Shown piece by piece: positions 1 to 5,998 of a stretch of DNA of 6,608 nucleotides. The translations under genes and the position numbers were made by a program. How positions within the stretch are numbered: position 1 is the first letter of the stretch; the number at the start of each line of letters is the position of its first letter. Location: positions 1-6,608 of the forward strand of contig JAUVBI010000179.1 of NCBI GenBank assembly GCA_030591305.1, given 5' to 3'. The stretch is from Pseudomonadota bacterium. GTDB lineage: Bacteria; Pseudomonadota; Gammaproteobacteria; Pseudomonadales; Halieaceae. The notes below the pieces were generated by a model. It did not search any database. It was not told the DNA's origin and was given only the letters and a program-made list of their open reading frames with translations.

Positions 1-917
1 ACTCCCTGACAGCACGCCGTTACGGTATTAAAACCCGGCATATCACACTGCTGCCTATTGGTGGCGTTGCCGCACTGGAAAAAATGCCCGATGACCCCCG
101 CCAGGAGATTCACGTTGCCATTGCCGGACCTGCGGTAAATTTTGTCATCGCCTTTTTCCTCTACATCTACCTCAACCTCCAACATCTCCCCATCACCCAG
201 GAAGCACTGAGCGTCACCGGCGGCTCCTTCCTCTACCGCCTGATGATGGTCAATATTTTTATCGGCGGCTTTAATCTGCTGCCTGCATTCCCGATGGATG
301 GTGGGCGCATTTTACGTGCCGTACTTGCCCTGCGTATGGACCATGCCAGCGCCACCCGAAAAGCCGCCAGCGTCGGCCAGGCTCTCGCTCTCGGTATGGG
401 CTTTCTGGGCATACTGTATAACCCCTTCCTGCTGTTCATCGCTGTCTTTATCTGGTTTGGCGCATCCATGGAGAGCAACGCCGAGCAACTTAAGTCGGCA
501 CTCGACCGCGCCAGCGTCCGACACGCCATGCTGCGTGAGTTTCACACGCTCTCTCCCGAGGACACGCTGGCAAAGGCCATTGAATTTACCCTGGCGGGAA
601 GTCAGAAAGATTTTCCTGTCGGTTATCACAACAAACTCGAGAAGGTACTGCACCACAGCGACTTGATAAAAGGCCTACAGAACAAGGGTGAGCATGCACG
701 AATCTCTGATTTGCCGCTGCAAGACATCCTCAGTGCAGACATTGATGAACCATTGGTAAAATTACTTGAACGAATGCAGGGAAATCCGGCTCAAATGATT
801 TGCGTAAGCGATAACGGAAAAGTTGTCGGCCTACTGAACCTGGAGAACATTCTGGAATTAATTAAAATTCAGAACGCCGTTGAAAGTCACCACATAAACA
901 TGAAACAAGGCCGCTAA
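1..917 (+). CDS. Site-2-type membrane metalloprotease (peptidase M50) with C-terminal CBS pair, 5'-truncated
   Basis: Intramembrane zinc protease of the S2P/M50 family, expected to cut membrane-bound substrates in the inner membrane. The frame is open from the left edge; the first whole codon is at nt 3. The sequence begins SLTARRYGI, which in this family directly follows the HExxH zinc motif. The two bases before it (AC) fit a CAC codon for the last His, so the window probably opens inside that motif. Also visible are the VAIAGPAVNF membrane segment (about nt 114-180), the NLLPAFPMDGG motif (nt 273-305) with the third zinc-ligand Asp at nt 297-299, and another hydrophobic segment (about nt 390-465). 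A CBS-like pair follows (about nt 516-880), as in S2P proteases thought to be tuned by nucleotides. About 60 N-terminal residues should lie upstream. The stop is TAA at 915-917. Family assignment is firm; substrate and regulation are unknown. The next gene converges on it. Confidence 0.93.
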   Translation, partial: SLTARRYGIKTRHITLLPIGGVAALEKMPDDPRQEIHVAIAGPAVNFVIAFFLYIYLNLQHLPITQEALSVTGGSFLYRLMMVNIFIGGFNLLPAFPMDGGRILRAVLALRMDHASATRKAASVGQALALGMGFLGILYNPFLLFIAVFIWFGASMESNAEQLKSALDRASVRHAMLREFHTLSPEDTLAKAIEFTLAGSQKDFPVGYHNKLEKVLHHSDLIKGLQNKGEHARISDLPLQDILSADIDEPLVKLLERMQGNPAQMICVSDNGKVVGLLNLENILELIKIQNAVESHHINMKQGR

Positions 918-972
918 AGCCCCCTTATGGTTGAGCTCTATTTGCAATACGAGTATCTGGCGGCCTCCAGCA

Positions 973-1794
973 CTACACCTTGTAAGTCATCATAATAAAT
1001 TTCTTGGTCCAGCGCCGGGGCAACAAGGGCAATAGCTTGACCAGCATAGTCTGCGCCAGCATACCCTCGCGATAAACCAGGCCCGCCTGCTTCATCTGCA
1101 CTATTTTTAGCAGCTTGGCTGCCAATTGTTCTGGGTCGGCGCCATTTTGCTCATCACTTTCCATCACGCTCACCGCCCGCTGGCAACGCTCCTGGTAAAC
1201 AGAGCCCACACCACTTTTTTCAACCATCACGCGATTGGCCGTAAACCCCGTCTTATAATCACCCGGCTCAATTCGGGTCACCTGGATACCATAGGGTTTA
1301 AGCTCCATGGCCAAGCCGTCGGAGAGGCTGGCGAGAGCCGACTTGCTGGCGGAATAAAATGCCTGAAAAGGGATAGACACCACGCCCCCGATAGAACCGA
1401 TATTGACGATATGCCCGTGCCCCTGTTCTCGCATAATGGGAATGACAGCGCGACACACGCGATGGACGCCAAAAAAATTGGTCTCAAATAGTGCTTTGGC
1501 TTCAGCGATAGCCGTATCTTCAATAGCGCCTGAAATGCCATAGCCTGCGTTATTGACCAGAATATCGATAGTGCCAACCTCTTGGCGAATATAATCAACG
1601 GCCCCCTGAACGGATTCACAATCATCCACATTCATCGGAATCATCATAACGCCGTCAAGTTCACTAAAGTCGGCTCTGCGGCTGGCACCAAACACCCTAA
1701 ACCCATTAGCGGCCAGTAAGCGCGCACAGGCTTTACCAAAACCAGATGATGCACCCGTCACCAAAACCGTTCGCGGCGCCTTGTTATTTTCCAT
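973..1794 (-). CDS. Short-chain dehydrogenase/reductase, 17-beta-HSD-like classical SDR
   Basis: Cytosolic NAD(P)-dependent oxidoreductase of 273 aa that interconverts an alcohol and a carbonyl; the substrate is not deducible. The classical SDR set is complete: the TGASSGFG cofactor loop (residues 13-20), NNAG (81-84), tetrad Asn106, catalytic Ser134, and Tyr147-x3-Lys151 in YSASK, with the usual 13-residue Ser-Tyr spacing. Arg39/Arg40 after the second strand suggest NADP(H) preference. The region IEPGDYKTGF after the active site and the overall pattern resemble the 17-beta-hydroxysteroid-dehydrogenase-like subgroup. The C-terminus (about residues 243-273) is hydrophobic and basic and could touch the membrane. 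The start is ATG at 1792-1794, with AGG/GAG-like bases about 6-12 nt upstream. It is divergent from the dipeptidase and converges on the protease gene with a 55-bp gap. It is not closely similar to the second SDR at the right edge. Confidence 0.92.
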   Translation of the reverse strand: MENNKAPRTVLVTGASSGFGKACARLLAANGFRVFGASRRADFSELDGVMMIPMNVDDCESVQGAVDYIRQEVGTIDILVNNAGYGISGAIEDTAIAEAKALFETNFFGVHRVCRAVIPIMREQGHGHIVNIGSIGGVVSIPFQAFYSASKSALASLSDGLAMELKPYGIQVTRIEPGDYKTGFTANRVMVEKSGVGSVYQERCQRAVSVMESDEQNGADPEQLAAKLLKIVQMKQAGLVYREGMLAQTMLVKLLPLLPRRWTKKFIMMTYKV

Positions 1795-1819
1795 AATGCT
1801 CTACCTGTCGCCTCACAGC

Positions 1820-1848
1820 TTCAATTAGGCTACATTGTGAGTGATAAT
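1820..1848 (+). promoter_or_regulatory. Candidate promoter of the dipeptidase gene
   Basis: A weak -35 (TTCAAT, 1820-1825, 3/6) lies 17 bp from a good -10 (GATAAT, 1843-1848, 5/6). A transcript would begin near 1855, downstream of GTG 1837 but with about 40 nt of leader before ATG 1897. This is consensus matching by eye only. Confidence 0.35.
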
Positions 1849-1853
1849 ATCAC
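1841..1853. repeat. Perfect 13-bp inverted repeat, possible operator in the SDR/dipeptidase divergent region
   Basis: GTGATA-A-TATCAC has 6-bp arms around a single base. Allowing one bulged base, the arms extend to 9 bp (GTG at 1837-1839 against CAC at 1854-1856). It overlaps the candidate -10 of the dipeptidase promoter, where a repressor would be effective. No matching regulator is visible here, and a short AT-rich palindrome can arise by chance. Confidence 0.35.
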
Positions 1854-1896
1854 CACTGACAATAATCATAACAACCGCTACCCATCGAGATTTCCC

Positions 1897-3081
1897 ATGA
1901 AGCTACTTCGCCCCGCTATTATCATCTCTGCCGTTTTACTTATCATAATCATCCTCGCCCTGGTGCTGGTTCCAGCCAGGCTTGAGAAAGGCATGAACGT
2001 GGTAATCCCCCACGATCCCTACCCGGTCTCCGATGAAGCGCTGGCTTTGCATAAAACACTGGTAATTGGTGACTGGCATTCTGACAGCACACTGTGGAAT
2101 CGAGATTTGCTAACGCACAGCGACAGAGGCCATGTTGATATACCGCGTATGCGCGCCGGCAACCAGGCGGTGCAAATGTTCACCTCGGTGACCAAATCAC
2201 CCAGTGGCCTAAACTATGACAAGAACTCCAGTGACGCCCGGGACAATATTACGCCGTTGGTGATAGCTCAGGCATGGCCGCCCTCTACATGGTCGAGCTT
2301 AACGGCCAGGGCGCTCTATCAGGCAGAGCGCTTGCAGTCGATAGCACACAAAGCACCAGAGCAGTTTGCGCTGATTCGCACGTCACAGGAGCTGCAAGCC
2401 TTACTCACAAAGCGCGAACAGGGCAAAACTATTGTCGGGGGCATTCTCGGCACCGAGGGCTCCCATGCCCTGGACGGGGAATTGAGCAACATAGATACAC
2501 TCTACGACGCTGGCTTTCGTATGATGAGCCTGCAACATTTCTTTGACAACAAACTCGGGGGCTCCCTGCACGGCGAAAGCGGTGCCGGACTGACTGAGTT
2601 TGGTCGGCAGGCCGTCGACAAGATGCAGGCCAGAGGTATTATGGTCGACGTTTCTCATTCGGCTCCACAGGTTGTCAAGGACGTATTGGCCAGAAGCAGT
2701 GCACCTCTGATTGTCAGCCACACCGGCTTCTACGGCCACTGTCAGAGCCCGAGAAACATTGAAGACAAACTTATGCAGAAAATTGCAGAAGGTGGTGGGA
2801 TTATCGGTGTGGGCTATTGGGATGGCGCGGTCTGTGACACCACACCCAAAAATATCGTGGCAGCCATGCGCTATGGTATAGACCTTCTGGGCGAGAACCA
2901 TGTCGCTCTCGGGTCCGATTACGATGGCGCAATTGCAGCCCCCTTCGACGCCTCTGAGCTTGCGGTGCTAACCCATGAAATGCTTGTGGCGGACTTCACT
3001 GAGACTGAAATTCGTAAAGTAATGGGCGGCAATATGATGCGCTTTCTCATTGCGAATTTACCCCGTGGAGCGAGCGACTGA
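1897..3081 (+). CDS. Membrane dipeptidase, peptidase family M19 (renal-dipeptidase-like), N-terminally anchored
   Basis: Zinc dipeptidase of 394 aa, probably on the outer face of the inner membrane, cleaving dipeptides. The N-terminus is K/R-flanked and followed by a hydrophobic helix (about residues 6-25), an uncleaved anchor or signal peptide. M19 metal and active-site residues are all recognisable: His61-x-Asp63 (GDWHSDS), bridging Glu187 (GTEGSH), His254 (DVSHSAP), His275 (VSHTGFYGH), Arg286 (SPRNIED) and Asp341 (GSDYDG). The frame stays open back to a GTG at 1837, which would add 20 polar residues. I chose ATG 1897 because GAGA lies 6 nt upstream, because a basic/hydrophobic N-terminus is usual for the family, and because the DNA from 1837 to 1896 carries a promoter-like element and a palindrome. 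The stop codon ends 1 bp before the stop of the converging oxidoreductase gene. Family is certain, the start less so, and the physiological substrate is unknown. Confidence 0.92.
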   Translation: MKLLRPAIIISAVLLIIIILALVLVPARLEKGMNVVIPHDPYPVSDEALALHKTLVIGDWHSDSTLWNRDLLTHSDRGHVDIPRMRAGNQAVQMFTSVTKSPSGLNYDKNSSDARDNITPLVIAQAWPPSTWSSLTARALYQAERLQSIAHKAPEQFALIRTSQELQALLTKREQGKTIVGGILGTEGSHALDGELSNIDTLYDAGFRMMSLQHFFDNKLGGSLHGESGAGLTEFGRQAVDKMQARGIMVDVSHSAPQVVKDVLARSSAPLIVSHTGFYGHCQSPRNIEDKLMQKIAEGGGIIGVGYWDGAVCDTTPKNIVAAMRYGIDLLGENHVALGSDYDGAIAAPFDASELAVLTHEMLVADFTETEIRKVMGGNMMRFLIANLPRGASD

Positions 3082-3082
3082 T

Positions 3083-4153
3083 TCAGGAAATGATATTTGT
3101 CGTGGGCGTGTAAGGCAGGTCAAGAGTACTCACCAGCCCCGGCTCATGCTGGCACACTGCAGGAATCGCATTGATCATGCGCATGGCCGTAGATTGCACA
3201 CCGCCGGTATTGTAGTCTCCATCGAAACCCTCCAGAAAGCACTCCATTTTAACACTGGGATTTCCCGTTACCACACAGCGATGCACACCCTGCTGCCCCT
3301 CCGGGGGCATCGGCCAATGCGGGGCAATATCATTGCGCAGACGGTTGACGTGTTCGGTGATAATAACGGGCCGACCGTTAACCATTCCCTCCAACCTGAA
3401 ACGCACGGCGGCACACGTATCTGCAGGTACATGCATCATAGGTGTATCAAAGGCCTCGCTGGTGAATACGCGTTCGTAACTTTCTTGAATTTCATCCAGC
3501 TCCAGACCCAGCCTGTCGGCAATCATTTGCACCATGCCACCCCAGGCAGCCGTCAATACACCGGGGCTTGCCATAACCGGTGCATCACTCTCTGGCCGGC
3601 CAAAACCAAAGGCTACCCCGGTAAATTCCGGGTCCTGATAACTTGAATAGTCAATTAACTCCTGGACGAGAATTTCCTCAACCTGGTCGGACAGTTGCAA
3701 GGCTGCCAGGGGCATGACGTCACCGGAAAAGCCTGGATCTACGCCACTGATATAAAGGGTGGCTTTGCCCGACAGGGCAGATTTCTCCAACGGCTCCCTC
3801 ATAGAGGCCTCTGCAAAGGGAGGATAAATAAGAAAGATCATTGCCGTCGACAGTACGTTGATACCGGCAGAAAGTATTGTCGCGAGGTCATCAAGGGCCG
3901 CCCAGGGGCGGTTTTCCCCATTGGCATTGTATAAAACACAATCCGGTTTCAGCGCCAGTAATGCATCAATGTCCCCGCTGCCAATAATGCCAGTAGCGTG
4001 TTCGAGCCCGGCAATTTCGGCCGCATCCAGGCCAATTTTAGATTCACCGTGAACATGCAGGCCTACCAATTCATAATCTGGATGCGCAATCAAGTGACGC
4101 AGGCTGTGGTAGCCCACATTACCGGTGCCCCACTGAACAACACGATAGCTCAT
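3083..4153 (-). CDS. DapB-like / 2,4-diaminopentanoate-dehydrogenase-like NAD(P)-dependent oxidoreductase (paralog A)
   Basis: A 356-aa cytosolic oxidoreductase with an N-terminal Rossmann domain like that of dihydrodipicolinate reductase and a C-terminal domain like that of 2,4-diaminopentanoate dehydrogenase. The dinucleotide loop is QWGTGNVG (residues 7-14), followed by HPDYELVG and the SGVDPGFSGD segment (136-145) at the likely substrate cleft. It is much longer than true DapB (about 270 aa) and lacks its HHxxKxDxPSG signature, so a role in lysine synthesis is unlikely. Its start overlaps the TetR stop by ATGA (4150-4153), and AGAGGGG sits 6 nt upstream, so it is a tightly coupled second gene of the regulator operon. 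The stop is 1 bp from the convergent dipeptidase stop. It is paralogous to the 4924-5988 gene, at roughly 35-40% identity by eye. The reaction is unknown; families of this fold reduce imines or carbonyls or oxidise amines. Confidence 0.85.
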   Translation of the reverse strand: MSYRVVQWGTGNVGYHSLRHLIAHPDYELVGLHVHGESKIGLDAAEIAGLEHATGIIGSGDIDALLALKPDCVLYNANGENRPWAALDDLATILSAGINVLSTAMIFLIYPPFAEASMREPLEKSALSGKATLYISGVDPGFSGDVMPLAALQLSDQVEEILVQELIDYSSYQDPEFTGVAFGFGRPESDAPVMASPGVLTAAWGGMVQMIADRLGLELDEIQESYERVFTSEAFDTPMMHVPADTCAAVRFRLEGMVNGRPVIITEHVNRLRNDIAPHWPMPPEGQQGVHRCVVTGNPSVKMECFLEGFDGDYNTGGVQSTAMRMINAIPAVCQHEPGLVSTLDLPYTPTTNIIS

Positions 4154-4818
4154 AACATGCCCCTCTGTGCATAAGTGGCCAACACCTGTACCAGAGCATC
4201 GCGTTCTTTCTGGAACCCGTGGCCCGGGCCATACTGCAACAGGCTCGCTCCAAAACCATGCAAAGCTGCCAGGAATATACCAGCGAGAAAGTGGGCGACT
4301 TTATTATCCCCAATAGCGCAGTAAAGCGCCCCGCGGGCCAATCGAATCTGTGTTCTATTCAATTCAAGCAGGTAACGGTTTTTGTCTGGGTCCTGCTGCC
4401 AGTTACTGCGATAGTTGATTACTATTTCGATGGCGGCCCGCGCCAGTGGCGAGGAGTAAATTTTCCAGGCCTCGCTGGTAAGAATATGCAGACGCTCCTC
4501 CAGGGAGTCGGCAGTGATACCGGCAGTGATCACTTCGGTGAAAAGATTTTCTGTCTGACTCATACCGTGTTCGAGGACCGCCAACATAAGACCGTCCTTA
4601 CCACCAAAGTGGTACTGTAATACGCCCCAGCTAACCCCCGCTCGCTCCGCTATCATAGTGGTAGTGGCTGCGGCAAAGCCCTCCCCGGCAATACACAACG
4701 CTGCAGCATCCAGCACCTCAAGACGTGTCCGCTCGCTCCTGGCTGTAGGACGACGCCCCTGTCTTTGCTGTGTCGGCTGAATAGTTGCAGCCACTTTTGA
4801 AAGCCTGGCTCTGTTCAT
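4150..4818 (-). CDS. TetR/AcrR-family transcriptional regulator
   Basis: A 222-aa DNA-binding regulator, presumably a ligand-released repressor. After a basic, Gln/Arg-rich N-terminal extension (residues 1-28), the TetR N-terminal domain runs from about 30 to 77. The helix-turn-helix covers about 52-71 (TTTMIAERAGVSWGVLQYHF), where the W-G-x-L-Q-Y-H-F recognition end is typical. The C-terminal part (about 78-222) is helical and variable, as expected for ligand binding and dimerisation, so the inducer cannot be inferred. The start is ATG 4816-4818; the SD is poor (AGAGA about 11 nt upstream), but no other ATG precedes the HTH. It is first in an operon with the DapB-like gene (ATGA overlap) and divergent from a second DapB-like gene and an SDR. 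Two tandem palindromes in the shared upstream region are the obvious operators, implying autoregulation plus control of both sides. Confidence 0.95.
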   Translation of the reverse strand: MNRARLSKVAATIQPTQQRQGRRPTARSERTRLEVLDAAALCIAGEGFAAATTTMIAERAGVSWGVLQYHFGGKDGLMLAVLEHGMSQTENLFTEVITAGITADSLEERLHILTSEAWKIYSSPLARAAIEIVINYRSNWQQDPDKNRYLLELNRTQIRLARGALYCAIGDNKVAHFLAGIFLAALHGFGASLLQYGPGHGFQKERDALVQVLATYAQRGML

Positions 4819-4853
4819 TCTGAAATCTCTACTGTTTGCATTGTCACTAAAAC

Positions 4854-4881
4854 TTGAATTAATTATAGTTTTAACTATAAT
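4854..4881 (+). promoter_or_regulatory. Promoter of the DapB-like (paralog B)-SDR operon
   Basis: The -35 is TTGAAT (4854-4859, 4/6), followed by a 16-bp spacer and a perfect -10, TATAAT (4876-4881). Transcription is expected near 4888, leaving a leader of about 36 nt before ATG 4924. AGGGG (4914-4918) lies 5 nt before that ATG and serves as the ribosome site. The -10 is formed by the right arm of O1. Confidence 0.65.
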
Positions 4882-4890
4882 TTATAGCAA
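4862..4890 (-). promoter_or_regulatory. Promoter of the TetR-DapB-like (paralog A) operon
   Basis: Read on the minus strand, the -35 is TTGCTA (4890-4885, 4/6), followed by a 17-bp spacer and a perfect -10, TATAAT (4867-4862). Transcription is expected near 4855, about 36 nt before the TetR ATG. It is almost a mirror image of the opposing promoter, and both polymerases would need the same DNA. Confidence 0.62.
4863..4880. promoter_or_regulatory. Candidate TetR operator O1 (TTATAG-N6-CTATAA)
   Basis: An 18-bp palindrome whose two halves are exact reverse complements and whose N6 is TTTTAA. One further complementary base pair flanks each end, and G-T/A-C positions continue the symmetry inward, giving 10-bp arms around a central TT (4861-4882). 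It overlaps the -10 boxes of the promoters reading in both directions, so a dimer bound here should block both operons. Assignment to the adjacent TetR is inferred from position and symmetry. Confidence 0.75.
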
Positions 4891-4899
4891 TTACTATAA
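4882..4899. promoter_or_regulatory. Candidate TetR operator O2 (TTATAG-N6-CTATAA)
   Basis: A second 18-bp palindrome with the same 6-bp half-sites and the same 6-bp spacer length as O1 but a different spacer (CAATTA), 19 bp further on. It covers the minus-strand -35 and the expected + strand start site. The conserved half-sites with an unrelated spacer are what a specific protein site predicts, rather than a simple low-complexity repeat. Confidence 0.72.
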
Positions 4900-4923
4900 C
4901 TTGAAGTAGCAACAGGGGCTTGT

Positions 4924-5988
4924 ATGGCATTTCGGGTAATTCAATGGGCAACAGGGGGAGTTGGCCGAGCCGCTATAGAGGGCATAGTAAAGCACCCTGA
5001 ACTGCAATTGATAGGGTGTTGGGTGCACAACCCTGACAAGGCGGGCCTGGATGTTGGCGAGCTCTGCGGCATAGGGCCGGTAGGTGTTACTGCCACCAAT
5101 AATATTGAAGAACTACTGGCCATGGAAGCCGATGTCGTCATGTACAGCCCGGTTATGGCCGACAAGGCTATCGTGGCGCGTATACTGGCGAGCGGAAAAA
5201 ACGTAGTAACGCCCCTCAGCTGGTTTTTCCCGGGAGACCGGGATATAAGCCTGCTTGAGGAAGCATGCCAGCAAGGCAACAGTACCTTGCACGGAACAGG
5301 CATCCACCCCGGAGGTATCACCGAGCGCTTTCCCCTGATGGTATCTGCCCTGAGCAGTGCCATCACCCACGTGCGAGCCGAAGAGTTTTCTGATATTCGC
5401 ACCTACGGCGCGCCAGACGTTGTAGGCGAAATCATGCTATTCGGAAAAACACCGGAACAGGCCGCCAACAGCCCGATGCTGGCCTTTATGGGTGACGGAT
5501 TTATCCAATCAATTGAAATGGTCGCCCACGAACTGGGCTTGGACCTGGACTCTAAGACCCTATCAACACATGAGATGTCTGTAGCAACCCAGCCTATCGA
5601 TTCGCCCATTGGCATTATCCAGCCCGGTCATGTTGCAGCACAACGTTTTACCTGGCAGGGAACGGTTAAAGGTGAGGTTGTAATAACGGTAAGAACGAAC
5701 TGGCTCATGGGCCAGGAACACCTGGACCCACCCTGGACCTTCGGCCCTGAGGAAGAGCGATTTGAGGTGGAAATTACCGGTGACCCTACGTCCAAAGTAA
5801 CCTTTCATGGCTGGCACCCCGAACCTATCGCTGCCGGGCTGGTGCGCAACCCCGGCATTGTGGCCACTGCAAATCACGGTGTCAGTGCCCTGCCCTATGT
5901 CTGCCGGGCGGAAGCTGGAATCAGGACCTATCTTGATCTTCCCCTGGTAGCCGGACGCGCTGCTCCACACCTGTTAAAAAAAGGGTAA
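4924..5988 (+). CDS. DapB-like / 2,4-diaminopentanoate-dehydrogenase-like NAD(P)-dependent oxidoreductase (paralog B)
   Basis: A 354-aa paralog of the 3083-4153 product with the same two-domain plan. The Rossmann loop is QWATGGVG (residues 7-14), with Ala9 in place of the first Gly of GxGxxG. HPELQLIG and a GLDVGELCG segment line up with paralog A. GTGIHPGGITERFP (124-137) occupies the substrate-cleft position and differs clearly from the SGVDPGFSGD of paralog A, suggesting a different substrate or step. The C-terminal domain ends with TYLDLP, matching STLDLP in paralog A. The ATG at 4924 has AGGGG 5 nt upstream and a strong divergent promoter under the presumed TetR operators. The next gene, an SDR, begins 10 bp after its TAA in the same direction. 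A run of seven A lies just before the stop. The reaction is unknown, and the length and motifs argue against a true DapB. Confidence 0.86.
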   Translation: MAFRVIQWATGGVGRAAIEGIVKHPELQLIGCWVHNPDKAGLDVGELCGIGPVGVTATNNIEELLAMEADVVMYSPVMADKAIVARILASGKNVVTPLSWFFPGDRDISLLEEACQQGNSTLHGTGIHPGGITERFPLMVSALSSAITHVRAEEFSDIRTYGAPDVVGEIMLFGKTPEQAANSPMLAFMGDGFIQSIEMVAHELGLDLDSKTLSTHEMSVATQPIDSPIGIIQPGHVAAQRFTWQGTVKGEVVITVRTNWLMGQEHLDPPWTFGPEEERFEVEITGDPTSKVTFHGWHPEPIAAGLVRNPGIVATANHGVSALPYVCRAEAGIRTYLDLPLVAGRAAPHLLKKG

Positions 5989-5998
5989 ATGTAGCGCG

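Larger units (their letters stand above)
4846..4905 (+). repeat. 13-bp imperfect direct repeat flanking the operator region
   Basis: ACTAAAACTTGAA (4846-4858) and ACTATAACTTGAA (4893-4905) match at 12 of 13 positions and are 47 bp apart. The first copy contributes the + strand -35; the second overlaps the last half-site of O2. It may be a trace of duplication of the regulatory region or a further protein site. Confidence 0.5.

Noticed and set aside
908..966. Inverted repeat AGGCCGC (908-914) / GCGGCCT (960-966) around the end of the protease gene, as a terminator
   Set aside because: The loop would be more than 40 nt, there is no T-run on either side, and one arm lies inside the coding sequence. 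It is too weak to call.
1795..1870. A minus-strand promoter for the first SDR using TATTAT (complement of 1844-1849)
   Set aside because: No acceptable -35 lies at 16-18 bp; the best TTGTCA-like box is only 7 bp away.
2401..3646. Long open frames opposite or out of phase with the dipeptidase and DapB-like genes (for example 2401-2901 on the minus strand, 3050-3646 on the + strand)
   Set aside because: They lie fully across genes with clear family motifs, show no recognisable domains and have Cys/His/Arg-rich shadow composition.
3083..5988. Annotation of the two DapB-like genes as dapB of lysine biosynthesis
   Set aside because: The proteins are about 80 residues longer than DapB, lack the HHxxKxDxPSG active-site signature, and sit with a TetR regulator and an SDR rather than with lysine or carAB genes.
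5989..5994. ATG at 5989 as the start of the second SDR
   Set aside because: It is followed immediately by TAG and is in the wrong frame. GTG 5999 is the first start codon in the SDR frame downstream of the previous stop.
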